Shown here in pieces: positions 41,937 to 51,230 of a DNA stretch of 64,000 nt (position 1 is the first letter of the stretch; each line of letters opens with the position of its first letter). This DNA is from DATEBA01 sp035288045 (GTDB lineage: Bacteria > Actinomycetota > UBA4738 > HRBIN12). The stretch lies in NCBI GenBank assembly GCA_035288045.1, contig DATEBA010000005.1, positions 55,715 through 119,714 of the forward strand, written 5' to 3'. Both the position numbers and the translations under genes were made by a program. The notes under the pieces are model-generated. The model did not search any database and was not told where the DNA came from. It saw nothing but the letters and a program-made list of their open reading frames with translations.

Positions 41937-43343
41937 CTAGGGGCCAAGTTCGTAGCCCAGCCTGCGGGGCAGGCGGGCGACGAGGTCGACGACCGGGTTG
42001 GGCCGGCGGCCGCGGTCCTGTGCCTCGTCCCGGCGGACGATCGCCTCCTGCACGATCGCGGCGCCTATCGCGAGGAGCGGCTCCGGGGGGAACCTCTTCG
42101 GCTCGAGGGAGACGAGCGGCAGGCGCGCGTACCCGTCCTCGATCCCGAGGACCATGCCGGAGAGGATCCGCCCGGCCATGTGACAGGGACCCACCCCGCC
42201 GCCGGTGTAGCCCATGCCGTAGTGGACGTTGCCCGACGGGAGGGTTCCGAAGAAGGGGAGGTGCAGGCCCGTTATGTCCATAGGCCCGCCCCAGGCGGCC
42301 GCGAGCGGCACCTCGCGGAAGCTCGGGAACATCCGGCGGAAGCTCCGCACAAGACGCTCTATCGAGAGCCGGTCGTAGTCCATTCGTGGACCGAGGCCGC
42401 CGCCGACACCGGTCGTGGAGCCGGCGGCGCCGAACGCGATCCGCCCGTCGGGGGTGGTCCGCAGGTAGTGCAGCGCGCTCCGATGATCGTAGATGCCCTC
42501 GCCGCCGGTCCAGCCGATCTCCTGGAGGCGCTCGGGTGCGGGCTCGGTAACGAGGATGTAGCTGCCGCGCGGCACGATCGCGCGGTGGAACCGTCGCATC
42601 CGCGAGCTCCACGCGCCCGTCGCGAGGACGCCGTACGCCGCACGCACGCGCCCGCGCTCGGTGGCGGCCTCCGCCGGAGGGCCCTGCCGGAACCGGCGGA
42701 CCGCGGTGCGCTCGTAGATCCGCACGCCCTGCTCGGCGATCACCCGGCGAAGCCCGCGCGCCAGGCGGGCGGGCTGGAGGGTCGCCGCTCGCGGGGCGAA
42801 GACGCCTGCGCGGAAGACCGGTGAGTCGCAGCGCGCACGCACCTCCTCGGTCGAGAGCTCCTCCAACCACTCAACGCGGAGGCGTGTCGCCTCCTCGACG
42901 AGCGCATGCCAGACCCCATCCTGAGCCGGCGAGGTCGCCACCCCCATGTGACCGTTCCGCGAGTACCACGCGTCGACCCCGTGGCGCTCGCACCATCGGC
43001 CGATCTCGCCGATGCTCCGCTCCGCGACGCGGCATGTCTCCAAGGCTCCCCCGGGCCCCAGCGCGTGGACGAGGACGTCGAGCTCCTCCCAGAACCCGTT
43101 GCAGAACCCGCCGTTCCGCCCGCTCGGGCCGCCCCCGCAGATGTCCCGCTCGAGGAGGACGACGTCGGTGCCCGGGTGGCGCTCCTTCAGGAAGTGAGCC
43201 GTCCACATGCCCGTGTAGCCGCCGCCGAGGATCACGACGTCGGTCTCGGTGTCGCGGTCGAGCGGGGGGCAGGGCGGTCCGGGCTCGGCCGCGAGCGCTT
43301 CCTCCAGCCACCAGCTCCGTCGCGCCGGGCGGGGCAGGTTCAC
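41937..43343 (-). CDS. DAO-family FAD oxidoreductase, array member 3
   Basis: 468 residues, last of three tandem paralogs. GTG at 43343 overlaps the preceding stop (GTGA); the longer open frame upstream is a shadow. GGGYTG at 40-45 starts the FAD domain and CGGGPSGRNGGF follows. The signature RRSWWLEEAL (9-17) and RTTPDGRI are shared with both paralogs. The group resembles gamma-glutamylputrescine oxidase and other amine-oxidising DAO proteins, giving an imine or aldehyde and reduced flavin. Most diverged of the three: it has PGPPCPPLDR where the others have HDPGEPSP. Confidence 0.87.
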   Translation of the reverse strand: MNLPRPARRSWWLEEALAAEPGPPCPPLDRDTETDVVILGGGYTGMWTAHFLKERHPGTDVVLLERDICGGGPSGRNGGFCNGFWEELDVLVHALGPGGALETCRVAERSIGEIGRWCERHGVDAWYSRNGHMGVATSPAQDGVWHALVEEATRLRVEWLEELSTEEVRARCDSPVFRAGVFAPRAATLQPARLARGLRRVIAEQGVRIYERTAVRRFRQGPPAEAATERGRVRAAYGVLATGAWSSRMRRFHRAIVPRGSYILVTEPAPERLQEIGWTGGEGIYDHRSALHYLRTTPDGRIAFGAAGSTTGVGGGLGPRMDYDRLSIERLVRSFRRMFPSFREVPLAAAWGGPMDITGLHLPFFGTLPSGNVHYGMGYTGGGVGPCHMAGRILSGMVLGIEDGYARLPLVSLEPKRFPPEPLLAIGAAIVQEAIVRRDEAQDRGRRPNPVVDLVARLPRRLGYELGP

Positions 43344-44755
43344 GGCCCCAGGTTGTAACCCAGGCGGCGGGGAAGCTTCGCGACCGCCTCCACGAGCGCG
43401 TTCGGCTTCAGGTCGGCGTCCTCCGCGGCGTCCTTGCGGAGGATCGCCTCGTTCGCGACGTACGAGCCGATCGACTTGAGCGGCTCCGGCGGGAACCTCC
43501 GCGGGCGGTGGCCGACGAGCGGAAGGCGCGTGAACTCGTCGTCGATCCCCAGCGCGAGCCCGGAGAGGATCCGGCCGCCGAGGAGGCACGGCCCCACGCC
43601 GTTGCCGGTGTAGCCGTGCCCGAAGTGGACGTTACCCGGCGCGAGGGTGCCGAAGTACGGCAGGTGCGAGCCCGAGACGTCGATCGGTCCTCCCCACGCC
43701 GCCTCGAGCGGCACGTCGCGGAAGCTCGGGAACATCCGATGTAGCTGCGCGACGACGGTGGCCACGTGGCGCCGGTCGTAGTCGAACCCCCGACCGGTCG
43801 CCCGCGCGAGACCGGGTTGCATGCCGCCGGTTCCGAACACGATGCGACCGTCGGGCGTGGTCCGCAGATAGTTCACCGCCGCACGGAAGTTCCAGAGTGC
43901 GACGTCGCTCGTCCACCCGATGTCCGCGAGTTTCTCGGGCGCTGGGGTGGTCGCGACGATGTAGCTCCCGCGCACCGCGAGCCGGCTACGGAACGCCTTC
44001 CAGGACGCTGCCCATGCGTTCAGCGCGATCACCGCCCGCCCGGCACGGACCGCCCCCGACGGTGTCTCGGAGACCGTGGTGCGGCCGCGCGCGAACCGGA
44101 GCAAGGGCGTCCGTTCGTGGATCCGTACGCCCTTCTCCAGGAGCACCCGCCGGAGCCCGCGGGCCAGCCGGGCGGGCTGCACGGTCGCCTGATCCGGATA
44201 GAGCATCCCGCCGTCGAACACCGGGGATCGGCAGTGGCCCCCGACCTTCTCGGGCGTCAGCGCGACGGCTCGATCGGGGACGCCGTACCGGCGGGCGGCA
44301 CCGACCGTGCCCTGCCACCGGCCCCGCTGGGCCGGCGAGGTCGCGATGCCGACGTCGCCTCCTAGGGCGAACCACGCATCGACGTCGTGGCGCTCGCAGA
44401 ACTCCCCCACGTCTTTGACCGACCGCTCGGCTGCGCGGCAGAGCGCGAGCCCGCGCTCCTCTCCGAACAGCTCGACGATCTCGTCGACGTAGCCCCACCA
44501 GGCGTTCACGAAGCCGCCGTTGCGGCCTGAGGGCCCGCCGCCGCAGATATCTTGCTCGAGGATCACGACGTCCACACCAGGGTCGCGTTCCTTCAGGAAG
44601 TAGGCGGTCCACATCCCGGTGTAGCCCCCGCCGAGGATCACCACGTCGGCGCTCGTGTCTCGCGACAGCATCGGGGAGGGCTCGCCGGGGTCGTGCTCCA
44701 GGGCCTCCTCGAGCCACCAGCTCCGCCGTGCCGGCCTCGGAAGTTCGCCGGTCAC
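43340..44755 (-). CDS. DAO-family FAD oxidoreductase, array member 2
   Basis: 471 residues, middle gene of the array, with GTGA overlaps at both ends. FAD motif GGGYTG is at 42-47, and EQDICGGGPSGRNGGF and PARLARGLRRVLLEKGVRI are further marks. The N-terminal 35 residues (ARRSWWLEEALEHDPGEPSP) are almost the same as in member 1, suggesting a recent duplication or gene conversion there. The C-terminal end PKLPRRLGYNLGP type also matches. Expected to oxidise an amine with FAD. Which amine is unknown; polyamine-type importer genes occur in the same window. Confidence 0.87.
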   Translation of the reverse strand: MTGELPRPARRSWWLEEALEHDPGEPSPMLSRDTSADVVILGGGYTGMWTAYFLKERDPGVDVVILEQDICGGGPSGRNGGFVNAWWGYVDEIVELFGEERGLALCRAAERSVKDVGEFCERHDVDAWFALGGDVGIATSPAQRGRWQGTVGAARRYGVPDRAVALTPEKVGGHCRSPVFDGGMLYPDQATVQPARLARGLRRVLLEKGVRIHERTPLLRFARGRTTVSETPSGAVRAGRAVIALNAWAASWKAFRSRLAVRGSYIVATTPAPEKLADIGWTSDVALWNFRAAVNYLRTTPDGRIVFGTGGMQPGLARATGRGFDYDRRHVATVVAQLHRMFPSFRDVPLEAAWGGPIDVSGSHLPYFGTLAPGNVHFGHGYTGNGVGPCLLGGRILSGLALGIDDEFTRLPLVGHRPRRFPPEPLKSIGSYVANEAILRKDAAEDADLKPNALVEAVAKLPRRLGYNLGP

Positions 44756-46170
44756 CGCGATCCCAGGTTGTAGCCGAGGTAACGGGGCAGACGGGCGACG
44801 AACCGAGTCGCCGGGTCCACGCGCCGCCCCGCGTCCTCGAGGTCGTCCTTCCGCCGGACCGCCCGGTTGACTGCCACCATCCCCGGGAGGAGCAAGGGCG
44901 CCGGCGGGAACCGCTTCGGTGGGACGCCGACGATCGGTAGGCGGGTGAACCCGTCGCCCGAGCGGCTCGCCACGCTCGCGAGGATCTTCCCGGCCAGATG
45001 GCACGGGCCGACGCCGTTGCCGGTGAAGCCGAGCGCGAAGTGCACCTTCCCCGACGGGAGGCTGCCGAAGAAGGGGAGGTAGGTGCCGGCCACGTCGATC
45101 GGACCGCCCCACGCGGCCTCGATCGGCACGTCGTCGAACGAGGGGAAGAGCCGGCGGAGGTCGCCAGCGACCATCGCCGCGAAGCCCTCGTCGTAGGCGA
45201 ACCGCGGACCGATCGATCGCCCGATCCCGGGCTGCGGCCCGGCCGAGCCTAGCGCTATCCGGCCGTCGGGCGTGGTCCTCGCGTAGAAGAGCGAGGTCCG
45301 GAGCGTGCGCACGGCCTCGCCGCCGGTCCAGTTGATCTTCTCGAGCATCTCGGGCGCGGGCGCGGTGATCACCATGTAGCTGCAACGAACCGCCACCACA
45401 GCGCGGAACGCTTTCCAGTTGATTCCCCACGAGCCGACGGCGACGACGGCCTCCTCCGCGCGCACGGTCCCTCCGGGCGTCTCGGCCTCGGCCGGCGGAC
45501 CGGGGCGGAAGCGGCCCACCGGCGTGCTCTCGAAGATGCGGACGCCTCGCTCGAGCAGCACCCGCCGGAGCCCTCGGGCCAGGCGCGCGGGATGCACGGT
45601 CGCCGAGTCGCTAACGCGCACGCCGCCGTACACCCGCGGCAGATCCACGCGCTTGCGGACGTCGTCCGGCAAGAGCTCCTCGAAGACGTCGCCGAGGCCG
45701 AGTCGTCGGGCGGCCTCCAGGTTCCTCTCCCACAGCCCGACGTGCGAGGGCGCCGTCGCGACGCCGACGTCGCCGGCGTTCACGTACCAGGCGTCGACGC
45801 CGTGTCGCCGGCAGAACGCCCCGATCTCCTCGACGCTCCTCGCCGCGGCGAGAGCAAGCTCCATCGCACCGTCCTCGCCGAAGCGCCGGACTAGCTCGGC
45901 GAGGTGCCCCCACCACCCGATGAGGAATCCCCCGTTGCGGCCGGAGGGCCCCCCGCCGCAGATGTCCTGCTCGAGCAGCACGACGTCCATGCCCGGATCG
46001 CGTTCCTTCAGGAAGTAGGCGGTCCAAAGACCCGTGTAGCCCCCGCCGAGGATCACCACGTCGGCGCTCGCGTCCCGCGACAGCGGCGGGGAGGGCTCGC
46101 CGGGGTCGTGCTCCAGGGCCTCCTCGAGCCACCAGCTGCGCTCCGCGGGGGGAGGCGTCTCGGCGGGCAT
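44752..46170 (-). CDS. DAO-family FAD oxidoreductase, array member 1
   Basis: 472 residues, first gene of the array. ATG at 46170 has GAGAGGAGA at a good distance. GGGYTG is at 42-47; EQDICGGGPSGRNGGF, RTTPDGRI and EAAWGGPIDVAGTYLPFFG are shared with the others. FAD-dependent amine oxidation is the predicted activity, as for PuuB-like proteins. Divergent from ilvD, so control comes from the 76-base gap at 46171-46246. Three coupled paralogs could form a hetero-oligomer or serve three related substrates. Confidence 0.87.
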   Translation of the reverse strand: MPAETPPPAERSWWLEEALEHDPGEPSPPLSRDASADVVILGGGYTGLWTAYFLKERDPGMDVVLLEQDICGGGPSGRNGGFLIGWWGHLAELVRRFGEDGAMELALAAARSVEEIGAFCRRHGVDAWYVNAGDVGVATAPSHVGLWERNLEAARRLGLGDVFEELLPDDVRKRVDLPRVYGGVRVSDSATVHPARLARGLRRVLLERGVRIFESTPVGRFRPGPPAEAETPGGTVRAEEAVVAVGSWGINWKAFRAVVAVRCSYMVITAPAPEMLEKINWTGGEAVRTLRTSLFYARTTPDGRIALGSAGPQPGIGRSIGPRFAYDEGFAAMVAGDLRRLFPSFDDVPIEAAWGGPIDVAGTYLPFFGSLPSGKVHFALGFTGNGVGPCHLAGKILASVASRSGDGFTRLPIVGVPPKRFPPAPLLLPGMVAVNRAVRRKDDLEDAGRRVDPATRFVARLPRYLGYNLGSR

Positions 46171-46246
46171 GCGGCGGTCTCCTCTCGCGTGCTCGTGCTT
46201 GGTATCGTGCGAGGTCCAACTCTAACTTCCTGTGGAGGGAGCACCC

Positions 46247-47914
46247 ATGTCGAGGCCGAGGAGCTGGGAGGTCACCGAGGGGCCCGAGCGCGCGCCGGCC
46301 CGGGCGATGCTCCGCGCCGTCGGTTTCTCCGACGAGGACATGGGGAAGCCCCAGATCGCGGTCGCCTCCTCCTGGAACGAGGTCACGCCGTGCAACTACC
46401 ACCTCGACAAGCTCGCTGCGCTCGCGAAGGAGGGCGTACGCCAGGGCGGCGCAGTTCCTGTCGAGTTCACGACGATCGCGGTCTCCGATGCCATCGCGAT
46501 GGGCCACGAGGGCATGCGCGCGTCTCTGATCAGCCGCGAGGTGATCGCGGACTCGGTCGAGCTCATGATGCACGCCGAGCGATTCGACGCGCTCGTGGGG
46601 ATCGCCGGCTGCGACAAGAGCGAGCCGGGGATGCTGATGGCGATGGCGCGCCTCGACCTGCCGGCCATCTATCTATACGGGGGAACGATCCTTCCCGGTA
46701 CCCACCGGGGGAAGGACGTCACGATCCAGGACGTCTTTGAGGCTGTGGGAGCTCATTCTCAAGGCACGATGGACGACGCAGAGCTCTCCGCGATCGAGCA
46801 TGCGGCTTGCCCCGGCGCCGGCTCGTGTGCCGGCATGTACACGGCGAACACGATGGCGGCCGTGGGAGAGGCCCTGGGGATGTCGCTTCCTGGAAGCGCC
46901 TCTCCGCCGGCCGTCGATTACCGCCGCGAGGTGGCGGCGCGCGAGAGCGGGATGGCCGCGGTGCGCGTGGTCGAGATGGACCTCCGCCCGCGAACGATCC
47001 TCACCAGGGAGGCGTTCGAGAACGCCGTCGCCGTCGTCATGGCGATCGCCGGCTCGACCAACGCGGTGCTCCACCTGCTCGCGATCGCGCGCGAGGCGAA
47101 GGTGGTGCTCTCGCTCGACGACTTCGACCGTATCTCCCGCCGCACGCCGCACCTCGTCGACGTGCGCCCGGCCGGGCGGTTCGTCATGACCGACCTCGAC
47201 CGCGTCGGCGGCGTTCCCGTAGTGATGAGGGAACTCCTGGACGCGGGGCTGCTGCACGGCGACGCCATCACGGTGACGGGGAAGTCGGTCGCGGAGAACC
47301 TGGCCTCCGTCGCGCCGCCCGCTCCCGACGGTGAGGTCGTCCGCCCGATCGCCGACCCGATCCACCTGACCGGCGGCACGGCGATCCTCTACGGCTCGCT
47401 CGCGCCGGAGGGCTCGGTCATGAAGATAGCGGGAGCGGAGGGCAGCGTGTTCCGCGGCCGCGCCCGGCCGTTCGACTCCGAGCAGGCGGCCTTCGACGCA
47501 GTGCTTCACGGGCGGATCGAGAAGGGCGACGTGATCGTCATCCGGAACGAGGGGCCGAGGGGTGCGCCGGGGATGCCCGAGATGCTCGCCGTCACGGCCG
47601 CGGTCGCCGGTGCGGGCCTCGGCAAGGATGTGGCGCTCATAACCGATGGCCGTTTTAGCGGAGCGACCAAGGGGTTCTCCGTCGGCCACGTCGCGCCCGA
47701 GGCCGTCGTCGGCGGACCGATAGCGCTCGTCGAGGAGGGCGACACGATCGTGGTGGATGTCGACGAGCGTCGCCTCGACCTGGCGGTCGACGAGGCGGAG
47801 CTGGAGCGCCGCCGCAAGAGCTGGAAGCCGGCGGCGCCGCGCTACGAGACCGGCGCCCTCGCCAAGTACGCCCGGCTGGTCTCCTCGGCCTCGGAGGGAG
47901 CCGTCACCGGATGA
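46247..47914 (+). CDS. ilvD: Dihydroxy-acid dehydratase (IlvD/Edd family)
   Basis: Iron-sulfur dehydratase of 555 residues, the size of short IlvD proteins. ATG at 46247 follows GGAGGGA by six bases; a GTG-type start at 46232 is less likely. Cluster cysteines are Cys49 (TPCN), Cys122 (GCDKSEPG) and Cys194 (GAGSCAGMYTANTM), with Lys124 the probable carbamylated residue. The usual GCDKNMPG is GCDKSEPG here. It converts 2,3-dihydroxy acids to 2-keto acids for valine, leucine and isoleucine; a sugar-acid substrate is also possible in this family. Coupled to threonine synthase by an ATGA overlap, which favours a role in isoleucine supply. Confidence 0.88.
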   Translation: MSRPRSWEVTEGPERAPARAMLRAVGFSDEDMGKPQIAVASSWNEVTPCNYHLDKLAALAKEGVRQGGAVPVEFTTIAVSDAIAMGHEGMRASLISREVIADSVELMMHAERFDALVGIAGCDKSEPGMLMAMARLDLPAIYLYGGTILPGTHRGKDVTIQDVFEAVGAHSQGTMDDAELSAIEHAACPGAGSCAGMYTANTMAAVGEALGMSLPGSASPPAVDYRREVAARESGMAAVRVVEMDLRPRTILTREAFENAVAVVMAIAGSTNAVLHLLAIAREAKVVLSLDDFDRISRRTPHLVDVRPAGRFVMTDLDRVGGVPVVMRELLDAGLLHGDAITVTGKSVAENLASVAPPAPDGEVVRPIADPIHLTGGTAILYGSLAPEGSVMKIAGAEGSVFRGRARPFDSEQAAFDAVLHGRIEKGDVIVIRNEGPRGAPGMPEMLAVTAAVAGAGLGKDVALITDGRFSGATKGFSVGHVAPEAVVGGPIALVEEGDTIVVDVDERRLDLAVDEAELERRRKSWKPAAPRYETGALAKYARLVSSASEGAVTG

Positions 47915-49140
47915 TCACGAACCCGCTGGCCCTCGCGTGCCGTGAGTGCCGCACCCGCTACCCGGTCGAACCCCTGACGATCTGTGAGGAGTGCTTCGGA
48001 CCGCTCGAACCGGCGTACGACCTCGAGGGGATCGACGGAGTCGACTTCCGCAAGCACGTCGAGGCCGGCCCGGCGTCGCTGTGGCGCTACGAGCAGCTGC
48101 TCCCAGGCGGTCCGGACGTCGCGAGGGTCGATCTCGGTGCAGGCTTCACGCCGCTCCGGCGAGCCGACAACCTGGCCCGCCGTCTCGGCCTCGAGACGCT
48201 CTGGATCAAGGACGACAGCGTGAACCCGTCGAACTCGTTCAAGGACCGGGTGGTGACGGTCGCGACGACGATGGCGCGCGCGTTCGGGTTCGAGGCGATG
48301 TCGTGCGCCTCGACCGGCAACCTCGCGAACGCGACCGCCGCTCACGCCGCGAAGGCGCAGATGCCAGCTTACGTGTTCGTTCCCGAGGACCTCGAACGGG
48401 CGAAGATCCTGGCGACGGAGGCCTACGGCGCGAGCGTCGTCGCGGTGAAGGGGAACTACGACGACGTGAACAGGCTGTGCTCGGAGGTCGCCGACGCGCT
48501 TCCATGGGCGTTCGTGAACGTGAACATGCGGCCGTACTACGCGGAGGGCTCGAAGTCGCTGGGGTTCGAGACGGCCGAGCAGCTCGGTTGGCGCCTGCCG
48601 GACCACGTGGTCGTGCCGATAGCCTCGGGCGCCCTCATGACGAAGATCCACCGCGGGTTCCGTGAGCTCATCGCGATCGGCGCCATCGAGGACGGGCCGT
48701 ACCGGGTCTCCGGCGCGCAGGCGGAAGGCTGCGCGCCGGTCGCTACCGCGTTCAGGGAGGGAGCCGACCAGGTTCGCCCCGTGAAGCCGAACACGATCGC
48801 GAAGTCGCTCGCGATCGGGAACCCGGCCGACGGCTGGTACGCGATACAGACCGCGCGTCAGACCGGCGGCGCGATCGACGCGTGCACGGAGGCGGAGGTA
48901 GTCGAGGGCGTGACGCTGCTCGCCGAGACCGAGGGCGTGTTCACCGAGACCGCAGGCGGGGTGACGATCGCCGTTCTGAAGCGTCTCGTGGCGTCGGGCG
49001 TGATCCGGGCGGAGGAGGAGACCGTCGCCTACGTGACCGGCAACGGCTACAAGACGATCGAGGCACTCGAGGGCGCGCTCGAGCCCACCTACCGCGTCGC
49101 CCCAGACCTCGACGAGTTCCTGGCCGTCCTCCGGGAGTGA
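47911..49140 (+). CDS. thrC: Threonine synthase
   Basis: PLP enzyme of 409 residues making threonine from O-phosphohomoserine. An N-terminal zinc-ribbon-like pair, CRECRTRY (Cys10, Cys13) and CEECFG (Cys25, Cys28), is typical of one threonine synthase branch. The PLP lysine is Lys111 in SNSFKDR, and the phosphate loop is ASTGNLANA. The ATG overlaps the ilvD stop (ATGA). Threonine feeds isoleucine synthesis through IlvA, so pairing with ilvD is logical, though homologous enzymes could instead act on another phospho-amino acid. Full length. Confidence 0.88.
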   Translation: MITNPLALACRECRTRYPVEPLTICEECFGPLEPAYDLEGIDGVDFRKHVEAGPASLWRYEQLLPGGPDVARVDLGAGFTPLRRADNLARRLGLETLWIKDDSVNPSNSFKDRVVTVATTMARAFGFEAMSCASTGNLANATAAHAAKAQMPAYVFVPEDLERAKILATEAYGASVVAVKGNYDDVNRLCSEVADALPWAFVNVNMRPYYAEGSKSLGFETAEQLGWRLPDHVVVPIASGALMTKIHRGFRELIAIGAIEDGPYRVSGAQAEGCAPVATAFREGADQVRPVKPNTIAKSLAIGNPADGWYAIQTARQTGGAIDACTEAEVVEGVTLLAETEGVFTETAGGVTIAVLKRLVASGVIRAEEETVAYVTGNGYKTIEALEGALEPTYRVAPDLDEFLAVLRE

Positions 49141-49188
49141 CCGTAAGCTAAGGGTGACCGCGGACCTTCGGGCGACGGGAGACGGCCC

Positions 49189-49731
49189 GTGAGGTTATCG
49201 AAGTGGGGCATCGGGCTGGGACTCGTATTCACCGTGTTGGGCGTCGTGGCTCTCGCGGAGCCGATGTCGTCGAACACCGGTGGACCAGTGGTATCGGTTC
49301 GGGAAGACGGGGCAACCTACGAAGAGACGTTGGGGCTGACGGGGACGGAGCTTGCTGATGCGCTCGGCCTGAAACCCCTACCTGTGCCCCGCGGCGAGTG
49401 GATCAAGAGCGACGACCCGCGATTGGGCGATTGCGCGCGGGAGCGGGACCCCTCTGCGACCGTTGGAGGTACGGGGTCCGCGGCGACCATGAACACCGAG
49501 CACGGGATCTACTGCTTGGCGGGAGTCGCGGAGAACGCGTACCAAGCATGGGATATCGGAACGCGTCTCGCGGGCCATGTGCCCTGCGAACTCGACAAGC
49601 AAGCGTTCCTTCTATCCCAGGAGGCGGAGGCGGTGGATGACGAGGGCGACCACGTGCGTGCGACGGAGCTGTGGAGCAAGGCGCACGACCTCCGAGTCGA
49701 GGCCGGCAAGGACTGCTATTCCTCCACGTAA
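49189..49731 (+). CDS. Small exported or membrane-anchored protein of unknown function
   Basis: 180 residues from a GTG at 49189. One hydrophobic helix (about 6-24, WGIGLGLVFTVLGVVALA) acts as signal or anchor. The rest is hydrophilic with four cysteines (in GDCARE, GIYCLAG, VPCELD, KDCYSST) that could form two disulfides outside the cell. No family recognised. Base composition looks a little less GC-rich than the neighbours. A hairpin directly follows the stop. Function unknown. Confidence 0.7.
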   Translation: MRLSKWGIGLGLVFTVLGVVALAEPMSSNTGGPVVSVREDGATYEETLGLTGTELADALGLKPLPVPRGEWIKSDDPRLGDCARERDPSATVGGTGSAATMNTEHGIYCLAGVAENAYQAWDIGTRLAGHVPCELDKQAFLLSQEAEAVDDEGDHVRATELWSKAHDLRVEAGKDCYSST

Positions 49732-49749
49732 GGCGCTGCCCTCGCGCCT
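49731..49749 (+). terminator. Hairpin after the small exported protein
   Basis: AGGCGC (49731-49736) and GCGCCT (49744-49749) pair around 7 bases, starting at the last base of the stop codon. Likely terminator, no T-run. Confidence 0.4.
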
Positions 49750-49766
49750 CCTAGACCTTCGCCCTC

Positions 49767-49795
49767 TGGACAGTCTACGGCGCGTTTCCTAGGCT
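49767..49795 (+). promoter_or_regulatory. Candidate promoter of the sulfatase operon
   Basis: TGGACA (49767-49772), 17 bases, TAGGCT (49790-49795). Predicted transcript start (about 49802) is only a few bases from the GTG at 49806, so either the message is nearly leaderless or translation starts at the GTG at 49836. Confidence 0.4.
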
Positions 49796-49805
49796 CGCGC
49801 AACTG

Positions 49806-51230
49806 GTGTTGCGTGAGGGGGCGGGGAACCATCCGGTGATCCGACGCCTGCTGGCCTTCGGGCTGGCGGTGTTCTTCCCGGTGCTTGCGCTCGTCGGGGC
49901 GCCCTCGTCCTCGGCCGAGGAGACACCGCCGCCGAGCATCGTCCTGATCCTCACGGACGATCAGCGGTGGGACACGCTCTGGGCGATGCCGACGGTTCAG
50001 TCGGAGCTGCAGACCAGGGGCGTCACGTTCTCCAACGCATTCGTCGTGAACTCCCTCTGCTGCCCGAGCCGCACGAGCATCCTCACGGGCAAGTACTCTC
50101 ATTCGACCGGCGTCTACAACAACACCGGATTCACCACGTTCGACGACGGCTCTACGGTCGCCACATGGTTGCACGACGGCGGCTACCGGACGGGCCTGAT
50201 CGGCAAGTACCTGAATCAGTACCAGGGGCCGTACGTCCCGCCGGGATGGGATCGGTGGGTCGCGTTCCGGAGGCACAACTACCGGCGCTTCTCGCTCGTC
50301 GTCGACGGCGCCGAGGTGAAGTACCCGCGGTCCAGGGGCGCCTACTCGACCGACGTGCTGGCGGACGAGGCAGACGCGTTCATCAGAGGCACGGATCCGT
50401 CTCAGTCCCTGTTCCTCATGTTCACCCCCTACGCGCCGCACGAGCCGGCGATACCAGCGGAGCGGCACGAGGACGCGTTCGCGGGCCTGGGCCCCTGGCG
50501 CCCCGAGAGCTTCAACGAACGCAACGTCTCCGACAAGCCCGCACACGTGCAGGCGCTCCCACCTCTCGACAAGGAGCGCAAGGTGGAGCTGCGGCGCTTC
50601 CGCCGGAACCAGTACCGGACCCTTCTGGCTGTCGACGAGGCGGTGGCGAGGATCCTGACCGCGCTCGAGGAGACCGGCAGGCTGTCCACGACGCTCGTCG
50701 TCTTCGCCGCGGACAACGGGTACACGTGGGGGGAGCACCGGTGGGAGGGGAAGGTCGTGTCCTACGAGGAGAGCGTCCGCGTGCCCTTCGTTCTCCGCTA
50801 CGACCCGCTCGCTCCTGCGGATACGACCGACGGCCGGATCGCGCTCAACGTGGATCTGGCTCCGACGTTCGCGGAGCTCGCCGGGGTCGCGGCCCCCGAT
50901 GCCGAGGGATCGAGCCTCCTCCCCCTGCTGTCCCCCGGCCCGGTTGCCTGGCGCTCCGACTTCCTGATCGAGCACGGACAGCTCAGCTCCGATCCCGGGA
51001 GCCTGATCCCGCCCTTCTGCGCGGTGAGGACGGCGACCATGATCTACGCCTACTACTCGACCGGCGAGGATGAGCTCTACGACCTCGTCGCAGACCCGTT
51101 CCAGCTGGTCAACGAGGCGGCGCGATCTCAATGGGCCGATGAGGTTGCGACCCTGCGCGGCCGTCTGGCCGAGCTCTGTAGCCCGTCGCCGCCGGGTCTC
51201 ACCCTTCCGGACTGGGGGGCGGGCCCGTGA
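49806..51230 (+). CDS. Secreted sulfatase
   Basis: Sulfatase of 474 residues. A signal peptide (about 12-38, ending APSSSA) exports it. Metal-binding Asp51-Asp52 lie in ILTDDQRWD. The FGly motif CCPSR has Cys85 as the residue converted to formylglycine, and FAADNGYTWGEH supplies a later metal-site Asp-Asn. It resembles N-acetylglucosamine-6-sulfatase and related secreted sulfatases. GTG at 49806 or at 49836 may be the start. The stop overlaps the next start (GTGA). No formylglycine-generating enzyme is in the window, so activation would depend on one elsewhere. It would release sulfate from sugars or other esters outside the cell. Confidence 0.9.
   Translation: MLREGAGNHPVIRRLLAFGLAVFFPVLALVGAPSSSAEETPPPSIVLILTDDQRWDTLWAMPTVQSELQTRGVTFSNAFVVNSLCCPSRTSILTGKYSHSTGVYNNTGFTTFDDGSTVATWLHDGGYRTGLIGKYLNQYQGPYVPPGWDRWVAFRRHNYRRFSLVVDGAEVKYPRSRGAYSTDVLADEADAFIRGTDPSQSLFLMFTPYAPHEPAIPAERHEDAFAGLGPWRPESFNERNVSDKPAHVQALPPLDKERKVELRRFRRNQYRTLLAVDEAVARILTALEETGRLSTTLVVFAADNGYTWGEHRWEGKVVSYEESVRVPFVLRYDPLAPADTTDGRIALNVDLAPTFAELAGVAAPDAEGSSLLPLLSPGPVAWRSDFLIEHGQLSSDPGSLIPPFCAVRTATMIYAYYSTGEDELYDLVADPFQLVNEAARSQWADEVATLRGRLAELCSPSPPGLTLPDWGAGP

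Noticed and set aside
43344..43589. Extension of oxidoreductase array member 3 to 550 residues
   Set aside because: The extra residues lie inside member 2 in another frame; the GTG at 43343 forms a GTGA overlap and aligns with the paralogs.
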